DNA of 64,000 bases from Platanthera guangdongensis (Eukaryota > Streptophyta > Magnoliopsida > Asparagales > Orchidaceae): positions 61,926,757-61,990,756 of the forward strand of contig CM077165.1 of the NCBI GenBank assembly GCA_039583875.1, written 5' to 3'. The translations under genes and the position numbers were made by a program. Of this stretch, positions 10,901 through 20,648 are shown piece by piece. Position 1 is the stretch's first letter; the number at the start of each line of letters is the position of its first letter. Under the pieces are notes generated by a model. It was given only the letters and a program-made list of their open reading frames with translations. It made no database searches and was not told the origin of the DNA.

Positions 10901-12887
10901 CCTCCTCGGGCATCCATTTCAGATCCTAACTGATCACAAGAGCCTCCATAACTTACTTACTCAAGATTTGCACACACCAGAACAACAACTATTCTTAGCC
11001 AAATTGATAGGATACGATTATACGATTAAGTATAAACCAGGCAAAACAAATGTTCTAGCAGATGCGCTTTCAAGGTCCTGTGTTGATCATCCAAACACCA
11101 CTCACAATAATACAGTTGATCCCACACCAGCAGCACAGATTTATACATTAGCAGTCATGCAAGCCACAACCACATTGCTGGAAGGATTAGAACGGGCATA
11201 TGCCGAAGACCCCTTTACCCAACAACTTCTACACGACATTACAACCAACCCATCACTCCGCCCCCACTGGGGTCAGAAAGGAGGCAACGTGTTCTATAAG
11301 CATAGATTATTCATTCCGCATAACTCCACAATAATCAACAAAATAATCACAAACGCACATGATAGCATCTATGGAGGTCACTCAGGGATACGAGCTACCT
11401 TACATAGGATACAATCGCAGTTTCACTGGAATCACATGAAAAAAGACATAGTGGCATACATCAGCCGTTGCGACCTGTGCCAAAAGGCTAAACCATCTAA
11501 CCATTATCCTTATGGGTTGCTGCAACCCCTATCAATTCCAACCTTGATATGGTCAGACGTGACAATGGACTTTATAACGCAACTTCCTAAATCTAATAAC
11601 TATTCCAATATCATGGTAGTCGTTGATCGACTGACTAGAGCAGCCCATTTTGCTCCTATAATTTCTCCAATCACCCCACCAACGATGGCCAAGGTTTTTT
11701 GGGAGACAGTGGGAAAATTGCACGGGATGCCAACGTCTATCGTATCAGACCGCGATCCCACTTTTCTAAGCAATTTTTGGACTGCTTTGTTTAAATTACA
11801 GGGGACTACGCTACATTACAGTTCGGCCTACCATCCACAAACGGATGGGCTGACTGAACGAACTAACAGATGTTTGCAACAATTTTTAAGAATATATACA
11901 CATGAACAGTCAAAAAAATGGTCTTACTACTTAAGCTATGCTGAATTTCATTTCAATACCTCCATTAATACATCGACCGGCATGTCTCCTTTTGAGGCCA
12001 TGTTCGGTCGACCGCCCCCTGGGCTTTTGACTTACTGTGAAGGTAGCACGAGTATTGAAGCGGTGGAGCTCACATTGCGCACACGGGATGAGATACTACA
12101 ACAATTACGGGAAAATTTGCAACAATCACAGCAACGAATGAAGATGTACGCAGACGGAAAGAGAATGGACAAAAAGTTCCAGCTAAATGACTGGGTACTA
12201 CTAAAGCTACATCCGTATCGACAGCTCACACTTCACAGAATGCAGTGCAGGAAATTGGCTCTCCGCTATTACGGACCCTTCCAGGTGGTGGAAGTCGTGG
12301 GAGAAGCTGCATATCGATTACGGCTACCGGAGGGCTGTAAAATACATTCCGTTTTTCACGTTTCCCTCCTCAGGGCCTACCAACAAAATGAGGACAAACG
12401 TATTACGCCCCTCCCGACGAGCAGCTACAACAACATGCCCTTACATACACCCTTAGCCGTCATCAGCTCGCGAGAGGTTGTTAGGAACAACCAGAGAATA
12501 CCACAACGGCTGGTCCAGTGGAAGGATCTTCCACCCGAGGATAGTACATGGGAAGATCTGGACTCTCTACCGGCGGCTCTACAGAAAACATTCCAGGACA
12601 ACTCGTTCGCTACCGGGGAAGACCTAACCGACGTACTCACTTCCGGTTGGCAGCAAAAAAATAAACGCTCTAAACGAGAGAAGCAGAAGACAAAGAAGAC
12701 CTCACCTCTCAACAACTTCCAGTCCAGAAACAGGAGTACATCTACTCCTGCTCAAGCACCGGCGACGGGGGCAGAACAAGGTTACCTCACCTTCCTCCAG
12801 AAGCCGGATCCAACACCAAATCAGCCTTTGGAAACATCTTCCCTAAGCTCAGCCCCTTTCCTTGCCAACGCCGCCTCCGCACAGTAG
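7989..12887 (+). CDS. Gag-Pol polyprotein of a chromovirus, intact
   Basis: A single 1632-residue frame encodes capsid, protease, reverse transcriptase, RNase H, integrase and a C-terminal chromodomain-like region, made from the retrotransposon RNA and active in virus-like particles. I chose ATG 7989 (MAEHTRSK), the first ATG after the primer site. Capsid spans about residues 129-270 (DWLYNLHLYFQFH). A zinc knuckle of the CX2CX7HXC form typical of plant chromoviruses lies at 350-363 (CYNCNDKYSFGHKC). The protease active site DSGSS is at 429. The reverse-transcriptase motif is FDD at 773-775, in place of the common YxDD or FIDD. RNase H begins near D920 (DASG). The integrase zinc site includes H1124 and CDLC at 1161-1164; the catalytic residues are probably D1194, D1254 and E1290. 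The chromodomain-like end is at about 1483-1538 (LVQWKDLPPEDSTWED). No stop or frameshift is seen. The clade (Reina, Galadriel or other) is not settled. Confidence 0.95.
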   Translation: MAEHTRSKDSQNYYQELQTAAQLDREATTRSITDLRDDFYAKEALLIQQIVDTRNESTDKIDTLRTDMMAQFKNVHLTLDHLCSRPAYPETGQSSTQNGVLGPAPHTAPTQVVSFPASQDYKFQCSRFNEGDPTDWLYNLHLYFQFHNTSPRDYLLIAACHLDRPASRWYQATMRDQPTITFQAFVEALTKRFGPSTYDDPAEKIVKLTQTTTVLDYKTQFEEFLTRIPGLSSSFITSIFISGLKTSIRGIVKMQRPTDLHTAFALARMVEDQELENATTLPSPHWLDYHRPVHVNDPVVPRQLPLPRLQWHPTPPLSTTIQPKQPNIQNYPIRRLSAAERQRRRDLGLCYNCNDKYSFGHKCKGSGTLLYFQGSDEPDECEDVVEDPNPETLDNNGAVCFYALTGEPPGHCIRLTSYILHQPVETLIDSGSSHDFISTRMAKHLQLTILAIPPFQVFMGNGMSVTCQGKCNDINLLIQTNTYNLALYVLPLHGADLVLGVRWLRSLGPVTTDYSTLTISYTTSDGPVKLQGQQIAPEKSVSSSQVSRLMSLQASALCVLTSELPSPTQHRNEEFQLNSNLPLRFQNLLLSFQNLFSTPDTLPPKRAIDHALPLLPNIKPVNVRPYRYPHFQKNEIERLILEMLQAGHIRPSTSSFSSPIILVKKKDGTWRFCIDYRILNNITIKDRFLIPTIDELLDELYHARYFTKLDLRSGYHQIRMKEADIHKTAFRTHHGHYEFTVMPFGLTNAPSTFQSLMNTIFQPYLRKFIVVFFDDILIFSTTEEDHFFHLATVFQILDINTLHVKHSKCFFLTTEIEFLGHTVAKGTVYPTNTNIEAIRHYSTPANQKEVRAFLGLAGFYRKFIPGFSIIAAPISDLLKSITFSWTDDTQKAFDTLKELLISKPILHLPNFAEPFQIETDASGTGIGAVLLQAKRPIAYFSKKLTPLMQRKSTYIREMYAVTAAVAKWRQYLLGHPFQILTDHKSLHNLLTQDLHTPEQQLFLAKLIGYDYTIKYKPGKTNVLADALSRSCVDHPNTTHNNTVDPTPAAQIYTLAVMQATTTLLEGLERAYAEDPFTQQLLHDITTNPSLRPHWGQKGGNVFYKHRLFIPHNSTIINKIITNAHDSIYGGHSGIRATLHRIQSQFHWNHMKKDIVAYISRCDLCQKAKPSNHYPYGLLQPLSIPTLIWSDVTMDFITQLPKSNNYSNIMVVVDRLTRAAHFAPIISPITPPTMAKVFWETVGKLHGMPTSIVSDRDPTFLSNFWTALFKLQGTTLHYSSAYHPQTDGLTERTNRCLQQFLRIYTHEQSKKWSYYLSYAEFHFNTSINTSTGMSPFEAMFGRPPPGLLTYCEGSTSIEAVELTLRTRDEILQQLRENLQQSQQRMKMYADGKRMDKKFQLNDWVLLKLHPYRQLTLHRMQCRKLALRYYGPFQVVEVVGEAAYRLRLPEGCKIHSVFHVSLLRAYQQNEDKRITPLPTSSYNNMPLHTPLAVISSREVVRNNQRIPQRLVQWKDLPPEDSTWEDLDSLPAALQKTFQDNSFATGEDLTDVLTSGWQQKNKRSKREKQKTKKTSPLNNFQSRNRSTSTPAQAPATGAEQGYLTFLQKPDPTPNQPLETSSLSSAPFLANAASAQ

Positions 12888-12968
12888 CAAACCCTAAGCC
12901 ATGGAGTTAGAATGCCGACAAGCTTACAGCAGAACGATGCGGGCATCGTTTTTATAAGTGGAAGGTAT
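12888..12968 (+). other. 3' untranslated stretch with polypurine tract of element A
   Basis: 81 bp between the stop codon and the 3' LTR. The purine-rich stretch AAGTGGAAGGTA (about 12956-12967) sits directly against the LTR and is the likely plus-strand primer, though it is not a pure purine run. Confidence 0.6.
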
Positions 12969-13368
12969 TGTTATGATCCTGACAGCACACCTCATCATAT
13001 AATCCAACGGCAGCAAGCTCAACACATGGAGTTATCAGAAGAGCCATTCTGTTTATCCAAGGACCCTTATGTTGACACTTGGCAGCTTGAGGTCTTTCTC
13101 ATTTAGAAATTAAGCATAATGTATATATATGTAACGGTCAAAAGCTGCGGGGGAATGATATATATATTCCTGTTATTGTAATAGATTTTTAGGCTGTTAA
13201 TAATAAGAATTGCAGTTCTCCTTCTTTTCTCTCTCTCTCTCTCTCTCTTCTCCCTTTCTCTCTCTCTATCTCACTTCTTTCTCTCTTAACCCATCACCTT
13301 CCTCACCTACGCCATTGTTCTCTTAGTTTTTCCGGCCGCCGCCCGGCGCCGGCGTGCAGTTCCTTACA
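12969..13368 (+). repeat. 3' LTR of element A
   Basis: 400 bp. It differs from the 5' LTR by A-to-G and T-to-G single changes (near 13136 and 13146) and by longer CT runs near 13225-13270. It is followed by the duplication gatac (13369-13373). Confidence 0.97.
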
Positions 13369-14164
13369 GATACCCTAACCCGAACAAGGAGCGAAAGGCA
13401 GTTACATATGAGATATATTTTCTTCCACTTCTATATGTATCCTAGAATTATTTTGAATCAAAATTGAGCTTGAATAGACTTTTATTTCACTTAATTTGAA
13501 GGCGAAACGCCGTCAAAATCAACTTAAAATTCTGGCTGCCGCCGACAACATTTGCCTGCCGCCTCTGGCATTAGACTGTTGCCAAAAACATTATGCCAGA
13601 GACCACCACGAAAGGATAACCCTTGCCAAGGTGAAAATTTTATTGTGGCGTATACGGCTGGAGATGGTCGAACGACGGTGGAGGAACCCCGACAGCTCCT
13701 CCCAGGTGGGATTAATCTCCACCACTGGATCAAGATAGAAGCTGCAATCAGAGCCATTTCTATCCTTAAATAATAATTAGCTAACACAGATTTATGCGAC
13801 GATCTGTGCAGCTTTAATTAAAATCAATACAGTTATAATAATAAAAAAATTGTAATATTCACACGCCAAAAGAAATTTAAATCTCTTTTTTAGGTTCCCT
13901 AATGACTCAACTTGACCAAGTTATCAACATAAAAATTTTAGGGCTTGGTCTAAGCTTTCCAATTTTGGGCGGCTCATTTTTGAAGGAGGCGTATAACTCC
14001 GTAAATTAATTTTCAAAGATCATGTGTCGTAAACTATAGAACCTTGCATATTTTTTCTATTTTTCTGCCATATGACCTAATATGAATAAGTAAAATTGTG
14101 TCTAAACTCTCTATGCATTATAAAATCTATATGTAGAGACTTGGAATTTTTGGGACAAATTCTC
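13369..14164. other. Non-coding region right of element A
   Basis: I recognise no gene. 13500-13740 is a GC-richer block with short self-similar words (GCCGCC, CTGGCATTAGAC versus ATTATGCCAGAG), possibly the end of an unclassified transposon. The rest is AT-rich. 13910-14030 contains phrases (CTTGACCAAGTT, GGGCTTGGTCTAAGC) suggesting decayed repeat DNA. Confidence 0.5.
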
Positions 14165-15060
14165 TATTGTTTAAAATACAAGTACATAATATGTACACCT
14201 TGTGCATAAAAAAATAAAAGTGCCCTTAAGCTTTCAATAATTCCTCAAATTGTATAGCAGCATAATATGGTCATGGCTGACATTAGTTTAAATTTTGTAA
14301 TCGTTTTGACTAGAATTGATCACACTATGAAACTATACATACTATATATATAGTTTTATTGATCAAATGTCACACCTCGTGTATAAATGAAATCAAATGA
14401 CCTTAAAGCTTTCAATAAATCCTCAAAATTTTATACCAACCTAATATGGTCATGACTGACCTTGGTTTAAAATTGAGAAGGTTTTGACTTGAATTGATCA
14501 CTTTATAAAACTATGCAAATATATATATATATAGTTTAATTCATCATATGTCACACCTTTTGTTTAAATGAAATAAAATGACATTAAAATTTTTAATAAA
14601 TCATCAAATTTTTATAGCACCCTTATATAGTCATGAATAATCATGTTTTAAAATTTTAAAAGGTTTGGACTTGAATCTATCACCTTTTGAAACTATGCAC
14701 ACTAAATATATAGTTTAATTCATCACATGTCACACCTTGTGTATAAATAAAATAAAAGGACATTAATGCTTTCAATAAATCCTCAAATGTTTATAGCACC
14801 CTAATTTGTTCATGGATGACCATGATTTAAAAATTGAAAATGTTTTTACTTGAATTGATCACTTTATGAAACTATACATACTAAATATTTAATTTAATTC
14901 ATCATGTGACACTCCTTATGTATAAATGAAATAAAATGGCCATAAAGCTTTAAATAAATCCTCAAATTTTAATAGTGTACTTATATTCATATAAATAACC
15001 ATAATTTCAATTTTGGGAGGGTTTGGACTTAAATTAAGACCCTTACAAAACTAAATGTAT
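14165..15060. repeat. Satellite-like tandem array, ~180-bp unit
   Basis: Five diverged units begin near 14224, 14402, 14583, 14762 and 14942, each with the phrase CTTTCAATAAATCCTCAAA. They continue with ATGGTCATG, GTTTTGACTTGAATTGATCA, AACTATGCA and CACACCTTGTGTATAAATG. A partial unit precedes the first (14165-14223). The period is 178-181 bp. The array is AT-rich, with ATATAT runs at the same place in each unit. Monomer length is in the usual range of plant satellites, but copy number here is low and divergence high. Confidence 0.85.
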
Positions 15061-15422
15061 CGAAAGTAAAGCTCTATCGTTTACCTACCATGTGCACAAT
15101 ACTTATGAAATGTTATAATTATGATAGTTATAATCAATGCTCATCTCATTTCTAGCTTCACTACTATATCACGTTTTATCATGCAATTCTATTAATATCA
15201 TATCTTACTTATACACGACGGGTAATCATAAGCAGTTCATATTAAACATTTGGTGTGTCAAATTATGAGAGTACATGAAATTAGAACACTAACACATGTC
15301 CACAAAAATCACATATATAGTAATAATCCTCCACGAAGAGAGAGTCCACAACAATAATAATAAAAAGTAAGTGGTGATATAGTATCCCCCACAAGAAAGG
15401 TGGTGTATAACGATACACATTG
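15061..15422. other. Left flank of the giant nest, with an LTR-homologous fragment
   Basis: AT-rich DNA without a gene. About 99 bp at 15264-15362 match the inside of the H LTRs (15564-15663 and 25699-25798), sharing ACATGAAATTAGAAC, CACATGTCCACAAAAATC and ACATATATAGTAATAAT. The last five bases, cattg (15418-15422), are the left target-site duplication of element H. Confidence 0.75.
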
Positions 15423-18400
15423 TGTAAGACCCTTTTTTTCTTTTTAAACCACGGGGTATTAGGCCCAGAACCGCCGTTTTGTGGTGTCGTCACCATGCCC
15501 GGGAAGGTCATGACTACAAAATGCTGATCCTACCGGCCATATCGATCACAGAATAGTTGCAAAAGTATGAGAGTACATGAAATTAGAACTCTAACACATG
15601 TCCACAAAAATCACATATATAGTAATAATTCTCCACAAAGGGAGAGTCCACGGCAATAATAATAAAAGTACTGGAAATAGGGCTCATGCCCGATACATCA
15701 AAATCCTCACTACAAGTCACTAATCGCGGAAGCAAATCTATAACAACTACTAGTAAACGGGACTCACTGTCCAAGCTGTCAGAACTCCGGTGCTAGACTG
15801 TCCTGTCTCCAAGTGTGCCGACCTCCGGGGCTGCACCTCCAAGCTGGGCTCCACGATCCCCTAAAATGATTTGGTCCGAAAACTGTTAGTATAAAAGACT
15901 AAGTCCTATCATCCCCTATCCTTCCCCCCATGGCTCCTAGGCACCGAGCAGGGAGAAGGAAAGGAAAGGTAATGAAGGTGGAGAATAAACAAGGCAGGTG
16001 ACGGTGGAACTATTCTAGCATTTATTTATAATGTATTTACAGCTAATGAAGGAAGGTACAAACTAGCAGTAAGGTATAAAGTAAAGCAGAGCGGTAAGTA
16101 TATGAAAGGTAAACTAACAAACAAGTAACCTTAACTTATATGAATGTCCATACAAGCTAATAAGTTAAGTGATCTTTTACAAGGCCCCCATCGTATACAA
16201 AGTCTCATACCGATTTATATGTTGGGCTGTCGGTTTTCAAGCAAGCAACATATATAACCATAGAATAATAACCTTAGCTTATAAGCACGCTCACTCAAGC
16301 TTATAACCTAAGGGGTCATTTTGCAGGGCCTATTGTATAAAGCGTCTCATACCACTTTATACAATATGTGTCAACGATTATACACAATGATTTATGTTAT
16401 TCCATGAATCATGCAAGTGCAACACACCCACCCGACTCTGTGAAAACAGACGTTTACTTCCCCCTTTCTAGAGCCTAACCTCCCAGGATACCTCCATAGT
16501 GGCAAACAAAAGCAGTGGGTTGGGCCTCGCCCACCTCTAAACCGGTAATTGCACTACCAGTCAGACCTATCGTACGCCTCAATGCTGGTGCACTAAGTGG
16601 AGCTCCTGTGTACTCTTTGTCGGTTGGTCCACCAGACTTAAATTGGCGAAGTGCTAAACCACACTTGTCGAGTCAACGTATTGGCGTCGGTGAATCGACC
16701 CTCCAACAGCGAATACCCACCACCTTATAATTTATGCACATGCAATCTTGATGTATCAACCACCGAGCCAAAGCTCGTCGAACAATCCCGTCCGTCACAA
16801 ATATCTACCGAGCCAAAGCTCCCCAAACTATCATGTCTGTCGCAATGATCTGCCAACCCATCGGCTTGCCGGGCTAACCTGCCCATCACCCAAAACCACA
16901 GAGCCTACCTCCCGTGTGACCTAACCTAACTTCCCGAGATACCGGTGTGTGTGAAAGTGGACCCCTAGTTATACTAATTTCTCTTAATCATTCATTTTTC
17001 TTACGAATTATGTTAGCACAGGACTGCCCAAGGTATTCCCGGAGAAGGGCTCTCACAGGGCACTAGGAACTATGATGGGTTGAAGCCCAAAGCTACCTTT
17101 TGCAAGGAACTTGCTGATATTTGTTAATACCCGATTCTCGATCCCATTTCATTTTACTCTGGATCTAACCCTAGTGTGTTTTGACCCTCTCTATCTCTCT
17201 CCACAGGAAAGATGATCTTTCATCGATCCCGAGCACCCACCAATCTAGTCTACCCCGTATTTTCCTCATCACAACTTCCAATGATGACCTCAATCTCATT
17301 TTACCCTAAACCAGCTAAATATTAACCTCAACCCATATGCCCAATTCAAACGCTATCACATTTTCTGCAGTTTTACTATATGCAGATCATCCTATATTAT
17401 ATGTTGTACATGATAGGAGGTACTTCAAATTTTCATCCACAAGCCTTAAGATATTTAATGCGGGTCTATCGTGACATGATTAGCCTATCTCCAGAAACTT
17501 ATAATTTTCCTAATTAATTTGTTATTTAATTAATTTTCCCCAAAGTTAGGCCATGGGTAATTTGAACATGAAGTATAATATATTCTCAGATAATGGCCAC
17601 CCAAAAATTATGAACACTAGATAACAGAGGAATAACAATAAATACCAAGCTTCATTATTTTTACATAAATGATTTGGCCTCTAATTAATTAATCCAATAA
17701 TAAGTGATTAATTATGGGTAAAGAAGGAAGTATTAAAGTTATTCATCAAAAAATTGTAGAAAAGTTGCTGAATCTCAAGGATCACCAGAATGGGCCTCTG
17801 ACCAAAAATCACATTTTATTGAGCTAAATAAGTATCAAAATAAATTCAATTACTTTTACTTAGAAAACAACACCTTGTGAACCAACCCCTACAGATAAAC
17901 TTCCAAAAATTTCATAAAAATTCGCAGAGCTTTTAAATATCAAAAACATTCTTATAACCAAATTTCATAAGTTTCCATTAAGTGGTTTGTTCATAAGAAA
18001 TTTCTAAGTAGAAGGTGCAACTTGATGGGTTATGAATGAAGTACCCCATATAATGATCAAAAGTTCATATTAAAAATTTTTACGGCTAATTATAGTCTTA
18101 AAACATAGCTTGACTAAATATCATCCAAACCGAAGGTTAGGAAGTCACATAATAAAATTCTTCAAGACAACTCATGATAGTGCACTTTTCAAAGGAACCC
18201 ACTTTGTAAACTCATCCAAGCATTATGTAGTATATTTTAGTGGTTAATATGATTAAGAAAATGACCTCTACCAAAATGTCATGCAGTTCCAAAGTCATAT
18301 GAGCACTAGATATTCCCTAAGATGTATGGACCCAAAAACTTACATAGTGGTTTAAGTGGTGTGCATGTGTCCAAATCCCACCTCATCTCTCCCCAGGGCT

Positions 18401-20648
18401 TTTCACCACCCTAGGATCGCATGGACTAAACACCAAGTCCATATAAGGGCATTTCACCCCATGCCCTCCACAAATCCCCAAAGCCCAACCATAAGGCATG
18501 TACTTGGGTCCTAGGGAAAATCTACCCCAATTCACCCCAAATTCCATGTGAGGTGTCTAGCATCATATCAAACCAGTGGCCCAAGTTTCAGCCTCTGTTG
18601 AGGTGATTTGACTACTTAAACCCACAAGAAACACTTTGACCTAAATACCTCTCTTTTGGCCAAGGCTAGGGTTTCAAAAATTCAACCCAAATCATCTCCA
18701 AATGAGATGACATTTTATCCATAGCCTCATGATGCCCCGATGGACCTCTCCTCAAAATTTGGGAGGATTTGGAGGTAATTAGTTCCCCTAATTAAATTAC
18801 CTTATCATTATTAAATAATTTCAAAAATTATAGAAAAAGTATATCCAAAAATTTATTTTTTTGGATATGTTCTAGGTATAGGAATGATTGACTCCCTGTC
18901 CAAATTTCAAGTCATTTGGACCTGTGATGAAGTGGGGGCACACATTTAAATCTCTGACTAGCCCTAGGTATAGACCCTACCAAACTAAGTTCTCTGGTCA
19001 AACCACTTACCCAAATGGGTTGAAACAAATTTTAAATTACATTAGACCCATATAGCTACAATTTTCATGTTGACCATTTTCTCTAATTAAGCATCTAAGT
19101 ATTTTTAATAATTAGAAACATTAACTATATAATATGTGATAGAAATTCAATTAATTGAAATCATTTGATTCCTAAGAATTTAATCAAGGCGCACGAATCT
19201 TGGCATAGAATAGGCTGCATCTAGTCATCTTCAAGATCCAGCCGACGGCCAGGTTCCCCTCGACCTGGAGCTTATTCTAGGCCTATTACCCGTCCACCCG
19301 GCCACCTCCCTGGCCGGCCACTGCCACCACCACCTCTATCGAGGTGGTGGCTATCGCCAGGAAGGCGGCACAGCCGCCGGAGGGGAGGATTCTGGCGATC
19401 CCGAGAAATTAATTTTTCGGAAAAACCAAGGAAATTACTTCCCCCGATCGGGCTCAATTAAGCCCGATGCTTATCCCTATTGATTCCTATGATCTACCCA
19501 CGGAAGAAGGAGCAAAGGAGGACCTGTTGGGAGGGCTGGAGGCGCGTTGATCTCCGATTTGCCATGGTAGTGGTGGCACCGATTGGGTTTCTGCAACAAC
19601 ACAGTCAAGTGCTTCGAATCCTTCAGATAAAGTTTGTAACCTTCTCCCATCTGCCTGGTGATGCTTTTAAGATCCCTAATTGTGGATTGGGAAGGATGTA
19701 ACTCCAATGGCCATGAATGTCCATTAATGGTCATTTTGGGTTTTAGCCATTTGAAGGGCTGAGCCACCCCATTGGTCGACCACCTCCTGAAAACCCCTCC
19801 CCTGCCTCCAAGGAGTAAAAGCCCATCAAGGTGGGGCGGGGGGTTGAAACCTCCATGGCCATCAAGCTCCATTTTCTCACTCCTCAAAAATTGAGTAACT
19901 CCTTCCTCTCTCTCCTAGTCATCATTCTCTGAATTTCGTGGGCCCAAAATATGTCTCTCCACTTCCTTAGACTAATCGGATACACCACTTGGGCTTAGCC
20001 CACTTGAATTAGGCTAGGTTAACCTAAGTTGACCACATCGAACCATGAGTTGACTTTGGTCAACATGACCATTTAGGTTGACCCCCAAGGGGTCCTTGGT
20101 GACCCCTTGGCTTCCCCTAAGGTCTAGGAATGGTTGTGTACTGTTGACTTGGCACCTTGGTGGTCACTTGCCCCTCAGTTAGGGCACTTTGACCAATTTT
20201 GGGCTATGGTTGACTTGGGTCAACTTAGCCTCTGAGGTTGACCCCAGTGGATCTTTGGTGACCCATTGACTGCACCTTAGGTCTAGGAAGACCTAGGTAG
20301 GGTTGGTTGGGCACATTAGGGGCATATTGCCCTTAGTTAGGGCACCTTGCCTAATTTAGGACTAGGAAGATCTTAGGTCAACTTGCCCACCCTAGGTTGA
20401 CTCCAATAGACCGTTAGGGCTCTAATGGACCTTGCAATTGGTTGGTGAGGTTGTGGTGGGGTCTTGGAGTCATGGTGAAGCCCCATGATCATCCTAAACT
20501 AGTGTTTATAAACCAACTATTTGCAGACCATAGTGATCTCACCTACATTCCTAGGTCCACTTGGTCTTCTTAGGCTTCCTAGGGTTTTGTCATGACCTAG
20601 TCATGACAAAACCACACCTAGGGGTCTAGTTGTCTGAGGGATGTTACA
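15423..20648 (-). repeat. 3' LTR of element H (uninterrupted, 5.2 kb)
   Basis: It begins TGTAAGACCC on the plus strand and ends GGGATGTTACA. It is unusually long. It holds a two-copy diverged tandem of about 145 bp (near 16126 and 16270), a two-copy block with CCGAGCCAAAGCTC (16765-16850), an inverted repeat CCACCACCTC/GAGGTGGTGG (19325-19350) and a TTGAC-rich segment (20025-20420). 16980-19200 is AT-rich and featureless. It contains no gene that I would call real. Confidence 0.93.
20025..20420. promoter_or_regulatory. Cluster of TTGAC (W-box-like) motifs in the H LTR
   Basis: About twelve TTGAC or GTCAA words occur in 400 bp, many as GTTGACC, GTTGACTTGG or TTGGTCAAC. This lies near the start of U3 of the minus-strand element, where transcription factors would act. 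W-box cores (TTGACC or TTGACT) bind WRKY factors in plants. The same cluster is in the right LTR copy at 53720-54120. Function is inferred only. Confidence 0.5.

Larger units (their letters stand above)
7561..13368 (+). mobile_element. Young full-length Ty3/gypsy chromovirus (element A)
   Basis: A complete element: 5' LTR 7561-7956, primer-binding site at about 7958, one long gag-pol frame 7989-12887, a purine-rich stretch near 12956-12967, and 3' LTR 12969-13368. The target-site duplication gatac flanks it (7556-7560 and 13369-13373). The LTRs start TGTTATGATCC, end GTTCCTTACA, and differ by two substitutions that I can see plus CT-repeat length changes. Near-identity of LTRs and an intact frame mark it as the youngest insertion here and possibly still competent. 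Confidence 0.97.
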
